Shown: positions 22,641 to 35,585 of the stretch, in pieces
Layout of the letters: each line of letters begins with the position of its first letter
How positions within the stretch are numbered: position 1 is the stretch's first letter
From: Augochlora pura
Taxonomy: Eukaryota > Arthropoda > Insecta > Hymenoptera > Halictidae
Assembly: GCF_028453695.1 (NCBI RefSeq)
Contig: NC_135779.1
Span: 11,668,831 to 11,732,830 of the forward strand
Direction: 5' to 3'
DNA length: 64,000 nt
The notes under the pieces: generated by a model
Database searches by the model: none
What the model was told of the DNA's origin: nothing
Seen by the model: the letters and a program-made list of their open reading frames with translations, nothing else
Position numbers and translations under genes: made by a program

Positions 22641-23100
22641 GGTATGTCGCAATGGACGTCAATATCCGCCACATACGTGTTTCTTCCACTGCAACCCCAA
22701 ATATGCAATCAATCCACTTGGCAGGGTTAGCGATGCTGCCGAAGGACACTGCGCTTGGACAGCGTCAGTCTCCCGTAATTCGAGTGTCCCCGCTTTCACT
22801 TGGACCCCGATAATTCTTGTCAGAATTCCAGCCGTTTCTTACATTACTTGCGAAACACGACAGTCATTGTTCCGACTGCTAACCACGATCCGGAAGAAAC
22901 CCGGCCGGACACAATGCAGTGGAACATTGACAGCCGCGAGTAAGCATCGTTGCTTTTCTTTCGCCGACGCGTACCCGATTCCCTAGTTACAAACGAACAA
23001 ATGAAAAATCGATGACATCGTTGCATTTGCACTTATTGGCACGGTAACAAGAAGCTGAGAGTCCCGTGCGATTGATTCCTTTGTTCGCCGCGGGATACAT
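22641..23100. other. GC-moderate segment
   Basis: Less AT-rich than its flanks and free of repeats. Frames of 102 codons plus and 62-67 minus overlap. No gene called. Confidence 0.45.
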
Positions 23101-23790
23101 CTGCATTTCTCCTATTGTTTGGCTCGTGTTAAGGTTATGTCAACCTTTTTTTGTTAATGGCATTTCGAATGCACGAAATGATGTTGAATGGTAGAATTTA
23201 ATGGACTGTATAAGTTAAATCAATTTATTATACTGTGGAGGAACAAAATAGATATTTAGGAGGAACAAAAATTAAGTTTTATGGTTTAATGTAAATTATT
23301 CTGAGTCTGGTTTCTAAATCAATTATTAAATGTCATTATTATGTATGAAAATGTATGTCAAAATATATTTTCGAATATTTGTTAATATTTACGGAAAACA
23401 AAATTAAGACATTTAGAATTGTCTGTTGCATACAGTAGTTTCCATATTATACTACTATAAAAAAAACTTTTGGTGTACATCTTACACGGGCAGTAACGAA
23501 CTATGTTATTAATAGATGTCGAGATGTTAAAACGACTTCACTCTAATCTAAACTTTCTGCAAATGTTGTAAGTAAGCAATAAAACCTCTTGCACCTAACA
23601 ATAAAGAAAATGTCACGGTTCTACCCTACTCGATCGCGGCAATCCAAGCGCGAAAATTTCAGTGCTCCCAAAAACATTAATCATCAGAAAATTCTACCTC
23701 CCGACTGCATTTAGAAAACAATTTTTCAAGCGTCTACCGTATCGTTTGCAACACGCAAAGGCAGAATAATTATCAGAGAGTGGTCGAAAA
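23101..23790. other. AT-rich sequence, no gene seen
   Basis: No repeats or coding signals recognised. Confidence 0.55.
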
Positions 23791-24500
23791 CTTTTGTCAG
23801 ACGGTGTACGCGTCTATGCCTCGTGCGAACAAAGTCTACCGCGTTTTTGCAGGGACCGCGAACGAGATCTACGGGATGGAAAAACAAAAGTGAAAACAAG
23901 AGAAAAGACGAGAGAGAGAGAGGGAGGGAGAGAGAGAGGGAGAGAGGTGGGGAGAAAGAGAGCCAGAGAGCAAAACAAGGGATAACGGAGAGCCATAGGT
24001 GCAGGCGTACACGCGAGGCTAAGGGTTGAGGAGAATGCGAACGTGTTCGGAACAATGTCACAGGTTGCACACAATATGGGCACCGGTGGAGTCGCACGAG
24101 GGATTATTCGGTGACGCGTGGGGTGCATACGATCTTCGAAGGGATGCCGGGCCAGATAATTAGGATTGAAGGGAGGGGCAGGGGGGCAGGATCAAGAGCT
24201 TCATGCGCAGAGACACGAGTTTCCGAGCGAGTTGTGTACGTTGACCCCCCACACACGACTGTCGTCAGACTGTCAGAGACACATCGGGGTTAATTACGGC
24301 TCCGCGGGGGTTGCGTAATCTTCCTTTGCGATAAAGGTCGTGGGACTCCAAAAGAAACTGCGCCGCTGTACTTAAAGATCGTCTGGCTCGCAAAGATTAG
24401 GGGATCGAGCGTGCTTCTTGCCTTCCGACAGATAAGGAGATCCGAAAAACTCGTTCGACGAGGAACGAGTGTCGATGTTATAATCACCACGAATCGGTGT
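23791..24500. other. GC-rich island with a purine tract
   Basis: An imperfect GA tract at 23897-23970 is embedded in a GC-rich island. Frames on both strands across it (up to 123 codons) are simple Arg/Glu or Leu/Ser translations of the tract and are not genes. Confidence 0.55.
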
Positions 24501-25680
24501 TCTAAGGGCGCATTTTGCGAATTTGATCCTGAAAAATAAATTGAATATCTTTGGTGTAGGAAAATTATTTACTTTTCTCTTCGCGTTGCGTCCGCGAAAT
24601 AATTTACGGTGAAAATTTAGTTTTTCAACTTTCGTATTTGAACAGTTCCTTTCTTGCGAATTGACAATGCTGATTATGAAGGCAAAAATATGAAATTAAA
24701 GTTAAGATAATTGTTTATCTATCATGATTTAATTGTTTTAAAAGCTAACCACATTGCTACTAGACAAATCAATATTTGAATTACTTTTCAAATGATTAGC
24801 AATTTATTGCACTTGATTTTAGATTTTGTTTAATTATCCAAATTCGATTGAGCCTTTTGCAGATATCTACTTTTTGATTTTGTAAAGTTTTTCTCAATCG
24901 ATGGACTATTGTTCTTTTGGCAAAATAAAGATTGTCTCCATTATTAATTGCAAGATACAGGATTTAATTTTGTTGTTAATAACTGTAATCGGTCTAAAAT
25001 AGTGTAGCAGTCTTTGGAAATTCTTTGAATGTTTTTAATAATTTCATATTAAAATTCGCAGTCTATTAATAACTATTCCAAGGACATTGCATTTTTGAAT
25101 AATCTAACAGAATTAATTTAATAGTAATTCCCATTTTCTTATATTGTAACTTCGGTATAATAAAAATGCTTATAACAAGATACACGAATGTTAGCATTTG
25201 TTAATTACAATAATAATAATACTATTAGTTGACATTAGTATTCTTTTATGTTTTCTATTTTTCACTTCACACAGTTTTGAAGTAGCTAACTTGGAGATAT
25301 TAATATTTTATTGCTTCATTCTGCAGTTAATCTATAAAAATTTAGACTCGCGTAAACAATCACAGATAATCGCGGATCAAAGGTAATCTTATATCTACTT
25401 ATTAATAAAACAGAAAGCTATTAAAAACTAGTATGAGAAACCAATTTAAATGTAAAATACAATAATAATGATTTTGCTTCAACCTTCTAATAGTCATCAA
25501 ATTTTGTATAGCCTGTCCTGAAAAGTGATAATACGTTAAATTGGTGAAAGCCACCAATTAAATATTAACTGCTATTTATTAACATATTTTTTAATGTAAT
25601 CTGTTTGCCGGGGACATATTGTTAATTCAATTTCCTGTCATCTCGAAACGCGTTTAATTAAACAGCGCCCAGAACAAATG
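24501..25680. other. AT-rich sequence, no gene seen
   Basis: AT-rich, with one dispersed core motif at 25044. A 62-codon frame at 25198 is hydrophobic only because of AT-rich codons. Confidence 0.55.
25044..25072 (+). repeat. Dispersed core motif
   Basis: ATTAAAATTCGCAGTCTA followed by TTAATAAC, a close match to the consensus including the downstream AT-rich tail. Confidence 0.6.
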
Positions 25681-26760
25681 ATTCATTGCCTAATGGCGAC
25701 TACAGAAGCAAAAACATGGTGAAAGACGCGACGCTGAACTTATGGGAAAGGATTATTAAGGTCGTGCGTGCAATTTTAATGAACAACGCGCATAATGAAC
25801 CTAATATAATCGCAGGACTTTCATTAGAGCATAATGAAACCATTAAAGTTCGCTTAGCGGCTTCATCATCTTCGCGTGAAGCTGCTCCATCTTGGAAATC
25901 GTGTCTTTCCGAAGGCAGACCCTGGCCTCTTTTCACTCTTGCAATTTGTTCACCGACGTAGCAATTAAAAATGTTTATGCTCAGAAACAATGCGCGGCAT
26001 GGAGATAGCGTTGTGACAATACTCTATACCTGATTTTATCGGTACTGTTACATGCAATTTAGAAAAACGCAATAAAAGTTCATTCCAATATTATTTCCTT
26101 CAGATAATTTTAATATAAAACAGACTTTATAATTAATCGAATTAAATGAATCTGTTATTTTATGATGTAAAAGTAATCGATCAAATTATTATTAACGCGA
26201 TAGTGCCAATAATAAGTGCAAAATGCGTACGGTGAAATTCGACGATTAAAATTCTTATGTTTTCTTTTGTTTAATTAGTTCATCACAATATAAATAATGT
26301 CCGTTTAATTAGAAGTCAATGTATCGTGTTTCTTTATTCTTATTCGTACAACGTATCGAAAAAGTTCGGTCGCTTATTCGTTAAATAAAATATTACATGT
26401 TTGAAGTATTCCACGAAATGTTAAGGAAGAAAAAGATTCAAGGTAATAAAACGCTCGCGGTTGCAAATCGAATTTCCCGCCGCGTGCGTCGTAGTGCGAG
26501 ATGCTAGCCAACAGATGGCAAATTCTTTACCCGTTTCTCGCTAGTAAAACGCAACGGCCGATGCTTGATAAGGGAGGACGGCGCGATTGGAAATCGTGCC
26601 TTAAACTAATGAGTAAGGAAAATATAGAGCTTTGGTAACGCTTAGCTATGCTGACTATAAAGCGACCATATTTTTGAAGGGGCTAAGGTCGTCCCATGGC
26701 AGCGCGAACTACTTTTTCGCGCAGTCGGGTGAAGCGATCTACCTCGTAGTTTAACTACAA
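25681..26760. other. Mixed-composition sequence, no gene called
   Basis: 25681-25960 and 26440-26760 are GC-moderate; the part between is AT-rich. Frames of 91 and 96 codons lie opposite each other at 25686-25990 and are unrecognised. Confidence 0.45.
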
Positions 26761-27430
26761 ACTTGATTGAATGTTTTTAAATATCAAGAAAAAATGGATG
26801 TCCATTGTCAAACAGCTTTTCGAAACGAGATAATATTTAGACAGATTTTAAAAATAGCAATGACGATAATAATGAGTAAAAATAAATTGTTGAACGTAAA
26901 GGGAAATTTAATTGGCAACCGCGAATGTTATTTCTTCGAATCTATCTTTTCCTTAATATTTCGCGGAATGCTTTAAATATCTAATATATTGTATTCAATG
27001 AATAAGTTAGTTAAAAAAGATGTATTTTGTTAAAATTATTCGAATTGTCTCTTAACTTAAGCTGTACAATAACTGTATATTGTTAGCACGAAGCTCAACA
27101 TTTTTTATTAATATAAAAATGTGCAGACTAATTTACGTGAGTTTCCACATCAAATTAATATAATAACTGTGTACCATAGAATTTAACAAAATGTATATTT
27201 AAGAAGTATTGTATTGAATACTTTAACAAATTAATATTGTACGTATGATTAATAATATAAAATTATAATGAATATGATTAATACAATATTGTATGATAAT
27301 ACATATGATTAATAATGTAGAATATATGATTAAAAAGTATTAGATTGTATACTTCAGAAAATTAATACAAAAATAATAGTGTACTATAGAATTAAATAGA
27401 ATAATTACATCATTAAAAAATATTGTACTG
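26761..27430. other. AT-rich sequence with a diverged duplication
   Basis: Two related blocks containing ATAACTGTGTACCATAGAAT (near 27163) and ATAATAGTGTACTATAGAAT (near 27370), about 206 bp apart, suggest an old tandem duplication. ATATGATTAATAAT words recur between them. Confidence 0.5.
27097..27135 (+). repeat. Dispersed core motif
   Basis: CAACATTTTTTATTAATATA then AAAATGTGCAGACTA matches both halves of the consensus with a few changes. Confidence 0.5.
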
Positions 27431-28320
27431 AATAGTTGATTTGAGGCGCGGGTCAGCGATCTGTCGCAGTGTTTAAAATATGCGTGATGTCGCAATGGAC
27501 GTGTTAATTCTGCGTGTGTCATAGAGAGCATTGAAACTCATTGTAATCTCACAAACCGCGCTGTCTCTCGTAATACGCGGTAATTATAATTCCCGTGCTT
27601 CGGATTCCAGTTTATCTCCTTTCATGTGACTCACGTTACTCGCTACGGTGCACGTCTCGCTAATCTACAGTAAAAACATCCTTTTAGGCGGTACAACAAT
27701 CGCACAGTTGGCAAATATCTCGACGTTCTTAATTTATTACGTTATCATTGTCAGCGATATTTTACGTAACCCGGCGGAGTTGTTTCTAATATTTAAATCC
27801 ACTTATCTCTGCACGTTTACGTGCTAGTTTTGAATCCATAGATACCGCGCGAATCAAATCAATATTGAATGAATTTAAGGAGAAATTTAATGGAGAAAGA
27901 TACAAATACTTTAGTGTATTGCAATGCAAAATAGAGTATAAAATTACTTACAGATTACATATATGTAATACTTATAGAATATTCAAATAGTTTAATATAT
28001 TATTAACTAAGAAATGTAGTAGAAAATTCTATGGAAATGATTTTTCAAAATTCCGACTCTTCTCTGAACTTGATAAAAATTATAGAATTTCAACTAGCTA
28101 CTAGAAAAACAACTTCAAATAAAATTTGTTTATAAACTCTGCAGAAACCATTGGTCCGCTATTAATTTTTCTTGAACGACTTATTAATTAAAACAGAGTA
28201 ATTAGATAGTGTCGATGCAAGCAACAGTGCAAATATAATTTCAATAAGTTGCTAAAAAATTTAGAAGCCAGATGAAAAGTTGCTAACTCGGACAGTCATT
28301 AGCCACTATTCCAAAAGTCA
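27431..28320. other. Mixed sequence, no gene seen
   Basis: 27431-27830 is GC-moderate; the remainder is AT-rich. No open frame beyond 63 codons. Confidence 0.5.
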
Positions 28321-28880
28321 TTAGCCAGGGTGCCAGGTCGAGAGTCAAAGTTCTCGAGGCGATCGAAAGCAACGCGGTGGGACGGGACCGTGGGGTTTTT
28401 TCAGTGGGGAAACGCACGCATCCACCGACACGCGAATTTCAGATACAGAATCATAGGGGCCGGCTGCACTTTTATCTCGACAACTCGTTTCACTCGTGCC
28501 GACTCCGCGCTCGCAGGCTGCAACGCGCGCGAAAGCTTTGTAATGCAACTCGTAAGCTCCATTACGCGCGCGTATGCGTTCGTCAGGGAAATGTCCCCGG
28601 AGAGGCCAGACACGCGGTGAATCTTTTCTCAGCCTTCGTTGCGACGTTTAATATTATAGCGACACGTTACCCCGCTTGCTTTACGATCGCGCGATTTAAC
28701 TTCCTCAAATATTTAACTTTTAATTTGCCCCGCTCGCTCGAACAAACGCTGCGCACAGTTTCTTGCACTCTTTGCAACCGCCATTGCGGAGACGACCGTT
28801 CAGACTGTGTACACGATACTATTTTACTGTTTTTGATATCAAAACTGCAGCAAGAGTTCGTTGTGCCGGCAATCCGTGCT
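28321..28880. other. GC-rich, CpG-rich island
   Basis: Carries the longest open frame of the window (168 codons, 28377-28883 plus), overlapped by frames of 96 codons plus and 67-70 minus. The product is rich in Arg, Cys and Leu without any motif I recognise. I judge it composition-driven. Confidence 0.45.
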
Positions 28881-29480
28881 TGAAACCTTCAAAGAAATCA
28901 TTTTTATCGTTATTTTACAACACTGACTTTGGTATCGTAGCAATTAAAATGACTCGCTTCTGAGATTTATCTTACAATTTCTGATGTTATGCAAATATTT
29001 CTGTTGAAAATTTTTACACAAACTTCTTTAACTATGCAGCGGACGAGTGTTCAATAATGTTAATGTGTTAGTTCTAATTTTTTAATAGACTGCGGATTTT
29101 TATGCAGAATAAAAATTGTCTGTATCTGTTGCAAAAAATAAAGACTAAATAACAAGTTCTTCCTTTTTTTAATAATTGTATGTTGGTAATAATACACTGC
29201 CATTTTTAAATTCGTTTAATCTCTTTGATATTTTAAATTGTGAATACTTATTAAATTAATTAGCAAAAGAAAGAAACTTCTATTTGGTTATTACTTGCAA
29301 TTGATGAAAACAATTTTTGCTTTGCAAACAACACATTTCAATCGCGTTAAGAATTCTGTAATTCAAGCTTAAAGAAGATAGAACCGAGAAGGTTAAAGCT
29401 CGATCATTATAACTCGAACAAATTCGAATTTTACGAGCCAGTGATTATTCCAAGAAAAATCGAGGAGCTGTATTTTAACA
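28881..29480. other. AT-rich sequence, no gene seen
   Basis: AT-rich, holding one good dispersed core motif at 29083-29121. Confidence 0.55.
29083..29121 (-). repeat. Dispersed core motif, near consensus
   Basis: The reverse complement reads CAGACAATTTTTATTCTG then CATAAAAATCCGCAGTCTA. This is one of the best copies, with both halves preserved. Confidence 0.72.
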
Positions 29481-30090
29481 AAGTTTCTATAAAAATAATG
29501 AAGTTGAAAACAATTGGAAGCGGCTGCTAGAAAATTAGTGTCCGTTCCGCCATTTTTGCAATTGAGATCGCAACACGCGTTTCCAGAGTCCATTGTGTCG
29601 TTTTTATTACATTCTTTTTATCTTCTTGCCAAGAGAAGTTTCATCTTTTATTCAGAAACGCGGAGCTCGGAGTTCCCGTGCACCCTCGCGGAAACTTCGC
29701 ACCCTCCGCTATTCTCTTCACGCGCTCTATGCAACGAGTTTCGCCGTAATCCGCTCAGACGCATCCCAACTGGTTTTAAGATATTCCAGCTCTTTGGGTT
29801 AGTGATCTGAAGGTGTCTTATGGGGATGTTGGCATTTCTCGACGAAATCTCTGTCAGCGAAAGACATTCGCTCGCGAGACACTCTAATAGTCGACACCAA
29901 TTACGACATACATGTTTGGTACAGTTTTAATCAGGACATTCCCGGTTCAGTGAGTCAATCGACCGGTGTGAATCAGGACAATCCAGTACAGTTTTGGATA
30001 TCGTTCACAATTAGCCATGGGAATTAGGTTCGTTGGGCAACTTGAAGCAACAATTTTCACGAAATAAGTTAATTGAGTGGATTTCTAAAA
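29481..30090. other. GC-moderate segment
   Basis: Frames of 98 and 69 codons plus, unrecognised. CCGGTTCAGTGAGTCAATCG and similar sequence near 29940 is non-repetitive within the window. Confidence 0.45.
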
Positions 30091-30880
30091 ACAATTCCGA
30101 ATCTTTCAATTACTAGGTAGATAAATTGTTAAATACGGTGTAAATGTTACTAGTTTCTCTTTACTAAAGCGGTACCTTATTATCAGACTACGATGTTTAT
30201 GTGAAGTTACGTTTTTCACAGACGGCCGACGTTTCGAGAATAGATGGTGAAAACTTTATTGTTCCATTAAAGTTTTTATTGCACTCAAAGAAACTCTAAA
30301 CTTTTAAATTTTATTAGAATGTGTATCTTTTATGTTTGTGTACTCTCGAGAAGAGAGCTAATAACAATTTCGAATCTTTGAATTATTAGATAACTATATT
30401 GTTAAATACAGTGCAAAAGTTACAAGTTTCTCTTTATTAACCCTTTTAGTGCCGGAGGTCGATATATCGGCCCGCGCTGCACAGGCGAAAAGTGCCTCAT
30501 ACATGTACCTTTGTTATTTATGTGTTTTCCAATGAATATAGAAAAATTAGCGTCACTGTTTCATTCTCAATTTCGTCCTTAATTCACTGCTTTTTGAATT
30601 ATGTAAATATTGCTTTTCGTTTGGTTTTTATGAGCATTTTTCCAAACCCTAGTAAAACCGTGAAATTTGGCTTTTTCACCCGGCACTAAGAGGGTTAAAA
30701 TGTAACCCTATTATCAGATTACAATTATTTATGTAAAGTTACGTTTTTCATAGATGGCTGACGTCTCGATGGAGTATGAAAACTTTATTGTTCCTTTAAA
30801 GTTTTTATTGCATTCGAAGAAACTCGAAACTTTTAAATTTTATTCGAATATACATCATTTATATTTGTGTACTCTTGAGA
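30091..30880. repeat. Tandem duplication of about 260 bp, one copy carrying a MITE
   Basis: Copy 1 (30091-30351) and copy 2 (30364-30880) share ACAATT(C/T)CGAATCTTT at the start and GTGTACTCT(C/T)GAGA at the end. They also share AAAACTTTATTGTTCC and AAGTTTTTATTGCA. Copy 2 is longer by 258 bp because of a TTAA-flanked element. Without it the copies are 261 and about 259 bp. Confidence 0.88.
30437..30698. mobile_element. TTAA-flanked MITE, family D
   Basis: TTAA at 30437-30440 and 30695-30698. Ends TTAACCCTTTTAGTGCCGG and, inverted, TTAACCCTCTTAGTGCCGG, differing at one base. The palindrome CGATATATCG lies at 30460-30469. The interior is 254 bp and noncoding. The insertion is confirmed by the unoccupied duplicate at 30174-30177, which reads CTAA. 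Confidence 0.92.
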
Positions 30881-31800
30881 TGGTTGTAAATAAATAAAAC
30901 CTACAGCTTGTTAATAACAGTGCAGATCGCGATTAATACAATCTCTCGAACCATCTAATTGAAGCTGGAATGAACTGCCAGAAAATTGCTTGTTAATGTT
31001 TCCCAAGGATTTATCAATTATGGGAAACAAACCTAACCGCAAACCTAATCGAAGTTCCACATATACAGTCGATATAAACCGCAAATCCGTTAATTTCGCC
31101 CGCTAATCGGACGAAATAATTGTTCAGTGTACGCAATTAAAGGAACTGTAATAATATCTCCGAAGTAAATTAATAGATCAAATATATAACTAATGAAATT
31201 ATTTAATGTAACGGTATAATGAACAGTATAATTTCATACATATGAATATGTATGCAGGGTTTTAAAACATATTTTAACCCAATAGTTAATTCTCGAAAAA
31301 TTGAATCGACAAATTCGAAACATTAATCTTGTTCATTTAAAATTTATTATACCGCACATGTTTCTGTTAATTTATATATTTTTATTGTAGTTTTACTATC
31401 TTAATAGCGGTCTATTTGCACTTTATAATAGAATACTAATGTTTTCTGTATTTTTATGATAAAAATGACTAGAAGAAAAACAAAACTGTAAAGACGCCAG
31501 AAGAGCTTGGAAATATTTTCATACTTAAGCGAGGAAAAACATTTTATCCAAGATTTCTTACGATTAATTTCGACAATTTCTATTTTGCATAAAAATCTGC
31601 AGTCTGATAATTAATAAACATAATAACGATAAGTTTGTCTTACTGATGTCACTGGTAGGGTTACGACTCCATTGAAATAACAATGCACAAATTCTATCGA
31701 AAATAATTGTCCAACTGCCTACTACACTTTCAGACGCGTAACAATTCCTCAATTGCAATAATTTATCTCCGAAAAAAAGAGAGAAACTATTCACCGTACC
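30881..31800. other. AT-rich sequence, no gene seen
   Basis: AT-rich, with one dispersed core motif at 31571. A 76-codon minus-strand frame at 31564 is unrecognised. Confidence 0.55.
31571..31616 (+). repeat. Dispersed core motif, near consensus
   Basis: GACAATTTCTATTTTG then CATAAAAATCTGCAGTCTG and the tail ATAATTAATAA. Both halves preserved. Confidence 0.72.
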
Positions 31801-32790
31801 ATTCCATATTCCGCACGCACGAAGTTCCTAACGATCTTCCCGATTCACAGAGAACCATGAAGTTTTATTAAATTCCTCATAGGGAAGCGGGCAAGAGTAC
31901 CTATTCTCCGCATATCGCATTCAGCTTCATAGCGGCGCATTGTTTTAATGATCCCGTCACACGTGGTTCCGCCAGCGAATCTATGAAAAGCAATTGTTCT
32001 TCGACAACGATTATCAAGTGGCACCCGCATTTAGCGAAAGGAGGAATGGCGCGCCGCCGCTGGCCCCCCGCCACACCCTCCGGCGCATAAAATCGAACAA
32101 TTCGAGTCCGGATGCACAGTGGCCAACGGAATACACGATGCCCGGACCAATTACGAAAGTTCGCCGAGACGCATCTGCGAGAGTCGTTTCATCGATCGCG
32201 AAAGCCTTTTCGACCACGGTGTGTGTGTGGTGTGTCTCTTCGCTCCGGGATAAGCAGCCCCCCGACAATAAGATTTACGGGGCGCGTCCGACGCGCGGGA
32301 GCTATCCGCTCGGATCGATAACAATTTCGTGTGTGCAATCTCGATCTCCATGGGCGGAGAGCCCCCGGTGTCCCGGAGTTATCCGGCTGTTATCGTTGCA
32401 CAATGCAGACACAGTTCGCGATCATACGCTATCATCCCCCGAAATTCTGGGCTGATTCGCCTCGTATTAGGGTTCTAAGAGCCATCGAACGCGGTCGGGG
32501 TGCCCCCGTGTCGTACCGATAATGGGCTTGACCAACGAGTACCGCACACTCCGGGCCAATAAAGAATCAAGCTGATCTCGCAAATAATATTACGCGGTGA
32601 CAGAAAATCGATATTTCGGGGTTCATTACCGGAGGAGGGGGGACTTTTTAAGCCCCTCGTGCGTCTATAGAAAGAAACGCGAAACAAAGGGTGGCTCGTA
32701 CGGCACGGCGAAAATGGCACGCTCGAAAGCCGAGCCGAATGATTTTATCCACTTTCGAGCGACACGTATTTGGGAAGTTAGTGCCACTTC
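31801..32790. other. GC-rich, CpG-rich island
   Basis: Large GC-rich island with a 153-codon plus frame (31994-32455) overlapped by at least four other frames on both strands. None shows a recognisable domain. Possible regulatory or promoter DNA, without direct evidence. Confidence 0.45.
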
Positions 32791-32810
32791 GTTGCCGGTT
32801 TTATGCATCT

Positions 32811-33395
32811 GTGACAATAATGAACTGATTAAATGTAAAATGATAAAACGTTCGAAGAGTTAACATGCTGTTGTAGTATTATACTTTGAACGTGCTAAAA
32901 TTATTCAGAAAAGAATTATAGCTTCTGCATTTTTCAACAGGTGCAGATATTTCCATATTTTATGACTCATCATTACAGGGCCGATTTCATGCATTTGTGA
33001 CAATGATGAACTAATTAAATGCAAAATAATGAAACGTTCGAAGAATTGACGTGCTGTTGTAATATTATGCTTGAAACGAGTTAAAAATATTTAGAAAAGA
33101 ATTATAGCTTCTGTATTTTTCAACGGGTGCAAATATTTCCATATTTTATGACGTATCATTAGAGGGCCGATTTCATGCATTTGTGACAATGATGAACTAA
33201 TTAAATGCAAAATAATGAAACGTTCAAAGAATTGACGTGCTGTTGTAATATTATGCATGAAACGAGTTAAAAATATTGAGAAAAGAATTATAGCTTCTGT
33301 ATTTTTCAACAGGTGCAGATATTTCCATATTTTATGACTTATCATTAGAGCATCAATTTTATGCATTTTATGCACTTGTGGTGAGAATGACTTAT
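32811..33395. repeat. Tandem array, 186-bp unit, about three copies
   Basis: GTGACAAT landmarks at 32811, 32997 and 33183 give a period of exactly 186 bp. Each unit contains GAAACGTTC(G/A)AAGAATTGA, AAGAATTATAGCTTCTG and TTTCCATATTTTATGAC. Copies 2 and 3 are almost identical and copy 1 is more diverged. The array decays after 33360 into short ATGCATTTGTGG repeats. Noncoding. Confidence 0.92.
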
Positions 33396-33930
33396 GCATT
33401 TGTGGCTATAATGAGTAGGTGAAATAGAAGACAAAAGATATTTAAAGAGCTCATTAAAATAACTAAAAAGAGGGAGAAATATTTATGCAGTTTCTATATC
33501 TGGCAGTTAATGTGAACAATTTTTATTTTGCATACAATAATGTAGACTATCCATAAAGTGCATCGAAGACTAACAGTGCCAATAAATTACAACATTATGT
33601 AAGAATAAAGAACAAATAGACTATATGAACACTGTGACAAATTTATCTTTATACTGTATCTTTATGTTACAATAAATGAATCTTTATACTATACTATATC
33701 TTTATGTTACAATAAATGAAGCTTTATACCATAATATATCGTTACGCTGCAACTATTCAGTGAATTGAAAATACTACAATTTACTTCGCATAATTTTCGA
33801 AATAGCTCATTGCCCATAGCCAATCGCCACGAAATACTTTCATCTTTCAACGTCAATCCCTGTCATTAAAGTCTCTATCAATACCGATTCTCAAAATCTG
33901 CGAAGTCTCACTGTCCGACGAGACAGAAAC
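33396..33930. other. AT-rich sequence with a short tandem repeat
   Basis: At 33645-33755 about three units of roughly 42 bp contain ATCTTTATGTTACAATAAATG. A dispersed core motif lies at 33514. No gene. Confidence 0.6.
33514..33550 (+). repeat. Dispersed core motif
   Basis: GAACAATTTTTATTTTGCAT then ACAATAATGTAGACTA: the left half is excellent, the right half altered. Confidence 0.55.
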
Positions 33931-34760
33931 GCGGTTGAATAATGCTAACAAGAACCGCTGCAATAATGGCTAATAACCAAGCTCGGAGAAGGACGCGACT
34001 TCAAGCACAATTAAAAACCAAAATGCATAGTCTGGTCCGCGGTCTTTATCAGGAAGTTAATTTCGGTCCATCAGCATGCCGTGGAAAACACCAGACAGAG
34101 CGTTATCGTGCGCGGGTCTCGTCGAGGCCGCGACGAACCGCAAATCCGTGGAAATGATTTCAGCCGGTGACTACCAAAAATGCAACAGCAGCAAAGCCAG
34201 TGCAATCTTCGCGGTGGCGGCGGTGCAACGCTCCGACAGAATCCGCAGGCGCGCGTACTCTGCCTCTTTTTCCGCATACATTATGCATGTGTACACGCGT
34301 GCCGGGGTTCGCACGCGGGGAGGGGAAGGCAGAGAGAGAGAGAGAGCTTAGAAGGGTGTTCCGGGATCACTGATTGGACGGGATCGGACTTTTTCTTGTT
34401 ACGCGTGCACAATAGAATCAAGAGAACTCTCCCGGAGCCGGAAAGCTGACTGGACGTTTCGCGGAACCACGGGAAAAAAAAATGAAAGCGCGGGTTTAGA
34501 CGGATGTACCCCCGCGGCCGTCCAGCCGAGGCAAATAATTCATCGAATGAAGAATCCATTGTCGGCGGACAATGAAAAAACACGGCGAGGGGGGTGCCGT
34601 CCGATAATAGACTGTGTCGCGTTAATGTGTCCGCGCAGATAAAAGTCGCGGCGCTTTATAAATTGTGCGAGCCTTTTTTTTCGTTACTTGTTTCGGTCCT
34701 TTTTCTTCGACTCCGTGTCGCGATGACGACGGAAATCAAAGTTCCTCAATTAACTGCTTC
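33931..34760. other. GC-rich, CpG-rich island
   Basis: GC-rich island with a GA run (about 34331-34346) and poly-A near 34480. Overlapping frames on both strands of up to 100 codons, unrecognised. Confidence 0.5.
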
Positions 34761-35585
34761 TGTCGAGTCCATTCATTTCGCGATGCTGGCCGTGCATTAT
34801 ATTCCGAACTGCTGCACGAAGATTTATGTTGCGGTTATTTCTCAATCCATTTGCAACATTAGATATGTGAGCATTTTTAGCATAGTAGACTAATTTTCCA
34901 CTTTTCCGAATGATGCGAATTGGTTAATGGATCCTCGTTTATCTGATAACGCAAAGTCAACTTGTCGATATTAGCAAGCTTGGATTTGGAGTCATTATAA
35001 CGCTTTCTACTTTTTGGTAAAAGTTTAATTAAAGATTGTACATGTTAGTATCTGCTTTCTATTCCTATTTAATAGTTTATAGTTACAAATGAAATACTTC
35101 GTTAGTCTCCACTAATTTGTTCGTCTCTGAAGCTTATTCTTTTAAATTATCATTTCGAATACTGGTAACGTCGATTTATGCTGCAATTTTCACAGAATTC
35201 TGACACAGTCTACCACGTTGCATGATTCAGCGAAATATTTTGCAAACTGTTTCAAACTTTTATACCACGGGTATTTGAATAATAAATTCTTCCATAAAGA
35301 ATAGAAATTTTGAATTTCTTTTCAACGATATTCCACACGTTATATGCGATTAACAATAATATTTCACTCATAAAATGCAATTAACGATTCGTAGTGATAA
35401 AATTCGATCAACGATTGAAACGAATGTAATCATCACTATTAACAATAATAATACAATGTCGTAGATTAATTTTTTGCCATCTCTGACATGTAGTTATAAA
35501 TTGTAGACAACTAAGCGATAAATGGTATCGCTTCGGGAATACGATTAACGAACAGGTGTGCGAAAAATCAATTATTAAATCCGAA
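34761..35585. other. AT-rich sequence, no gene seen
   Basis: No repeats or coding signals recognised. Confidence 0.55.

Noticed and set aside
23726..24128. Leu/Ser-rich and Arg/Glu-rich frames of up to 123 codons
   Set aside because: They translate the GA/CT simple repeat at 23897-23970.
28377..28883. Longest open frame in the window (168 codons, plus strand)
   Set aside because: It lies in a GC-rich island with several competing frames on both strands, and its translation has no recognisable domain or repeat-free conserved block.
31994..32455. 153-codon plus-strand frame
   Set aside because: It is overlapped by four other frames, in keeping with low stop-codon frequency in CpG-rich DNA; no family resemblance.
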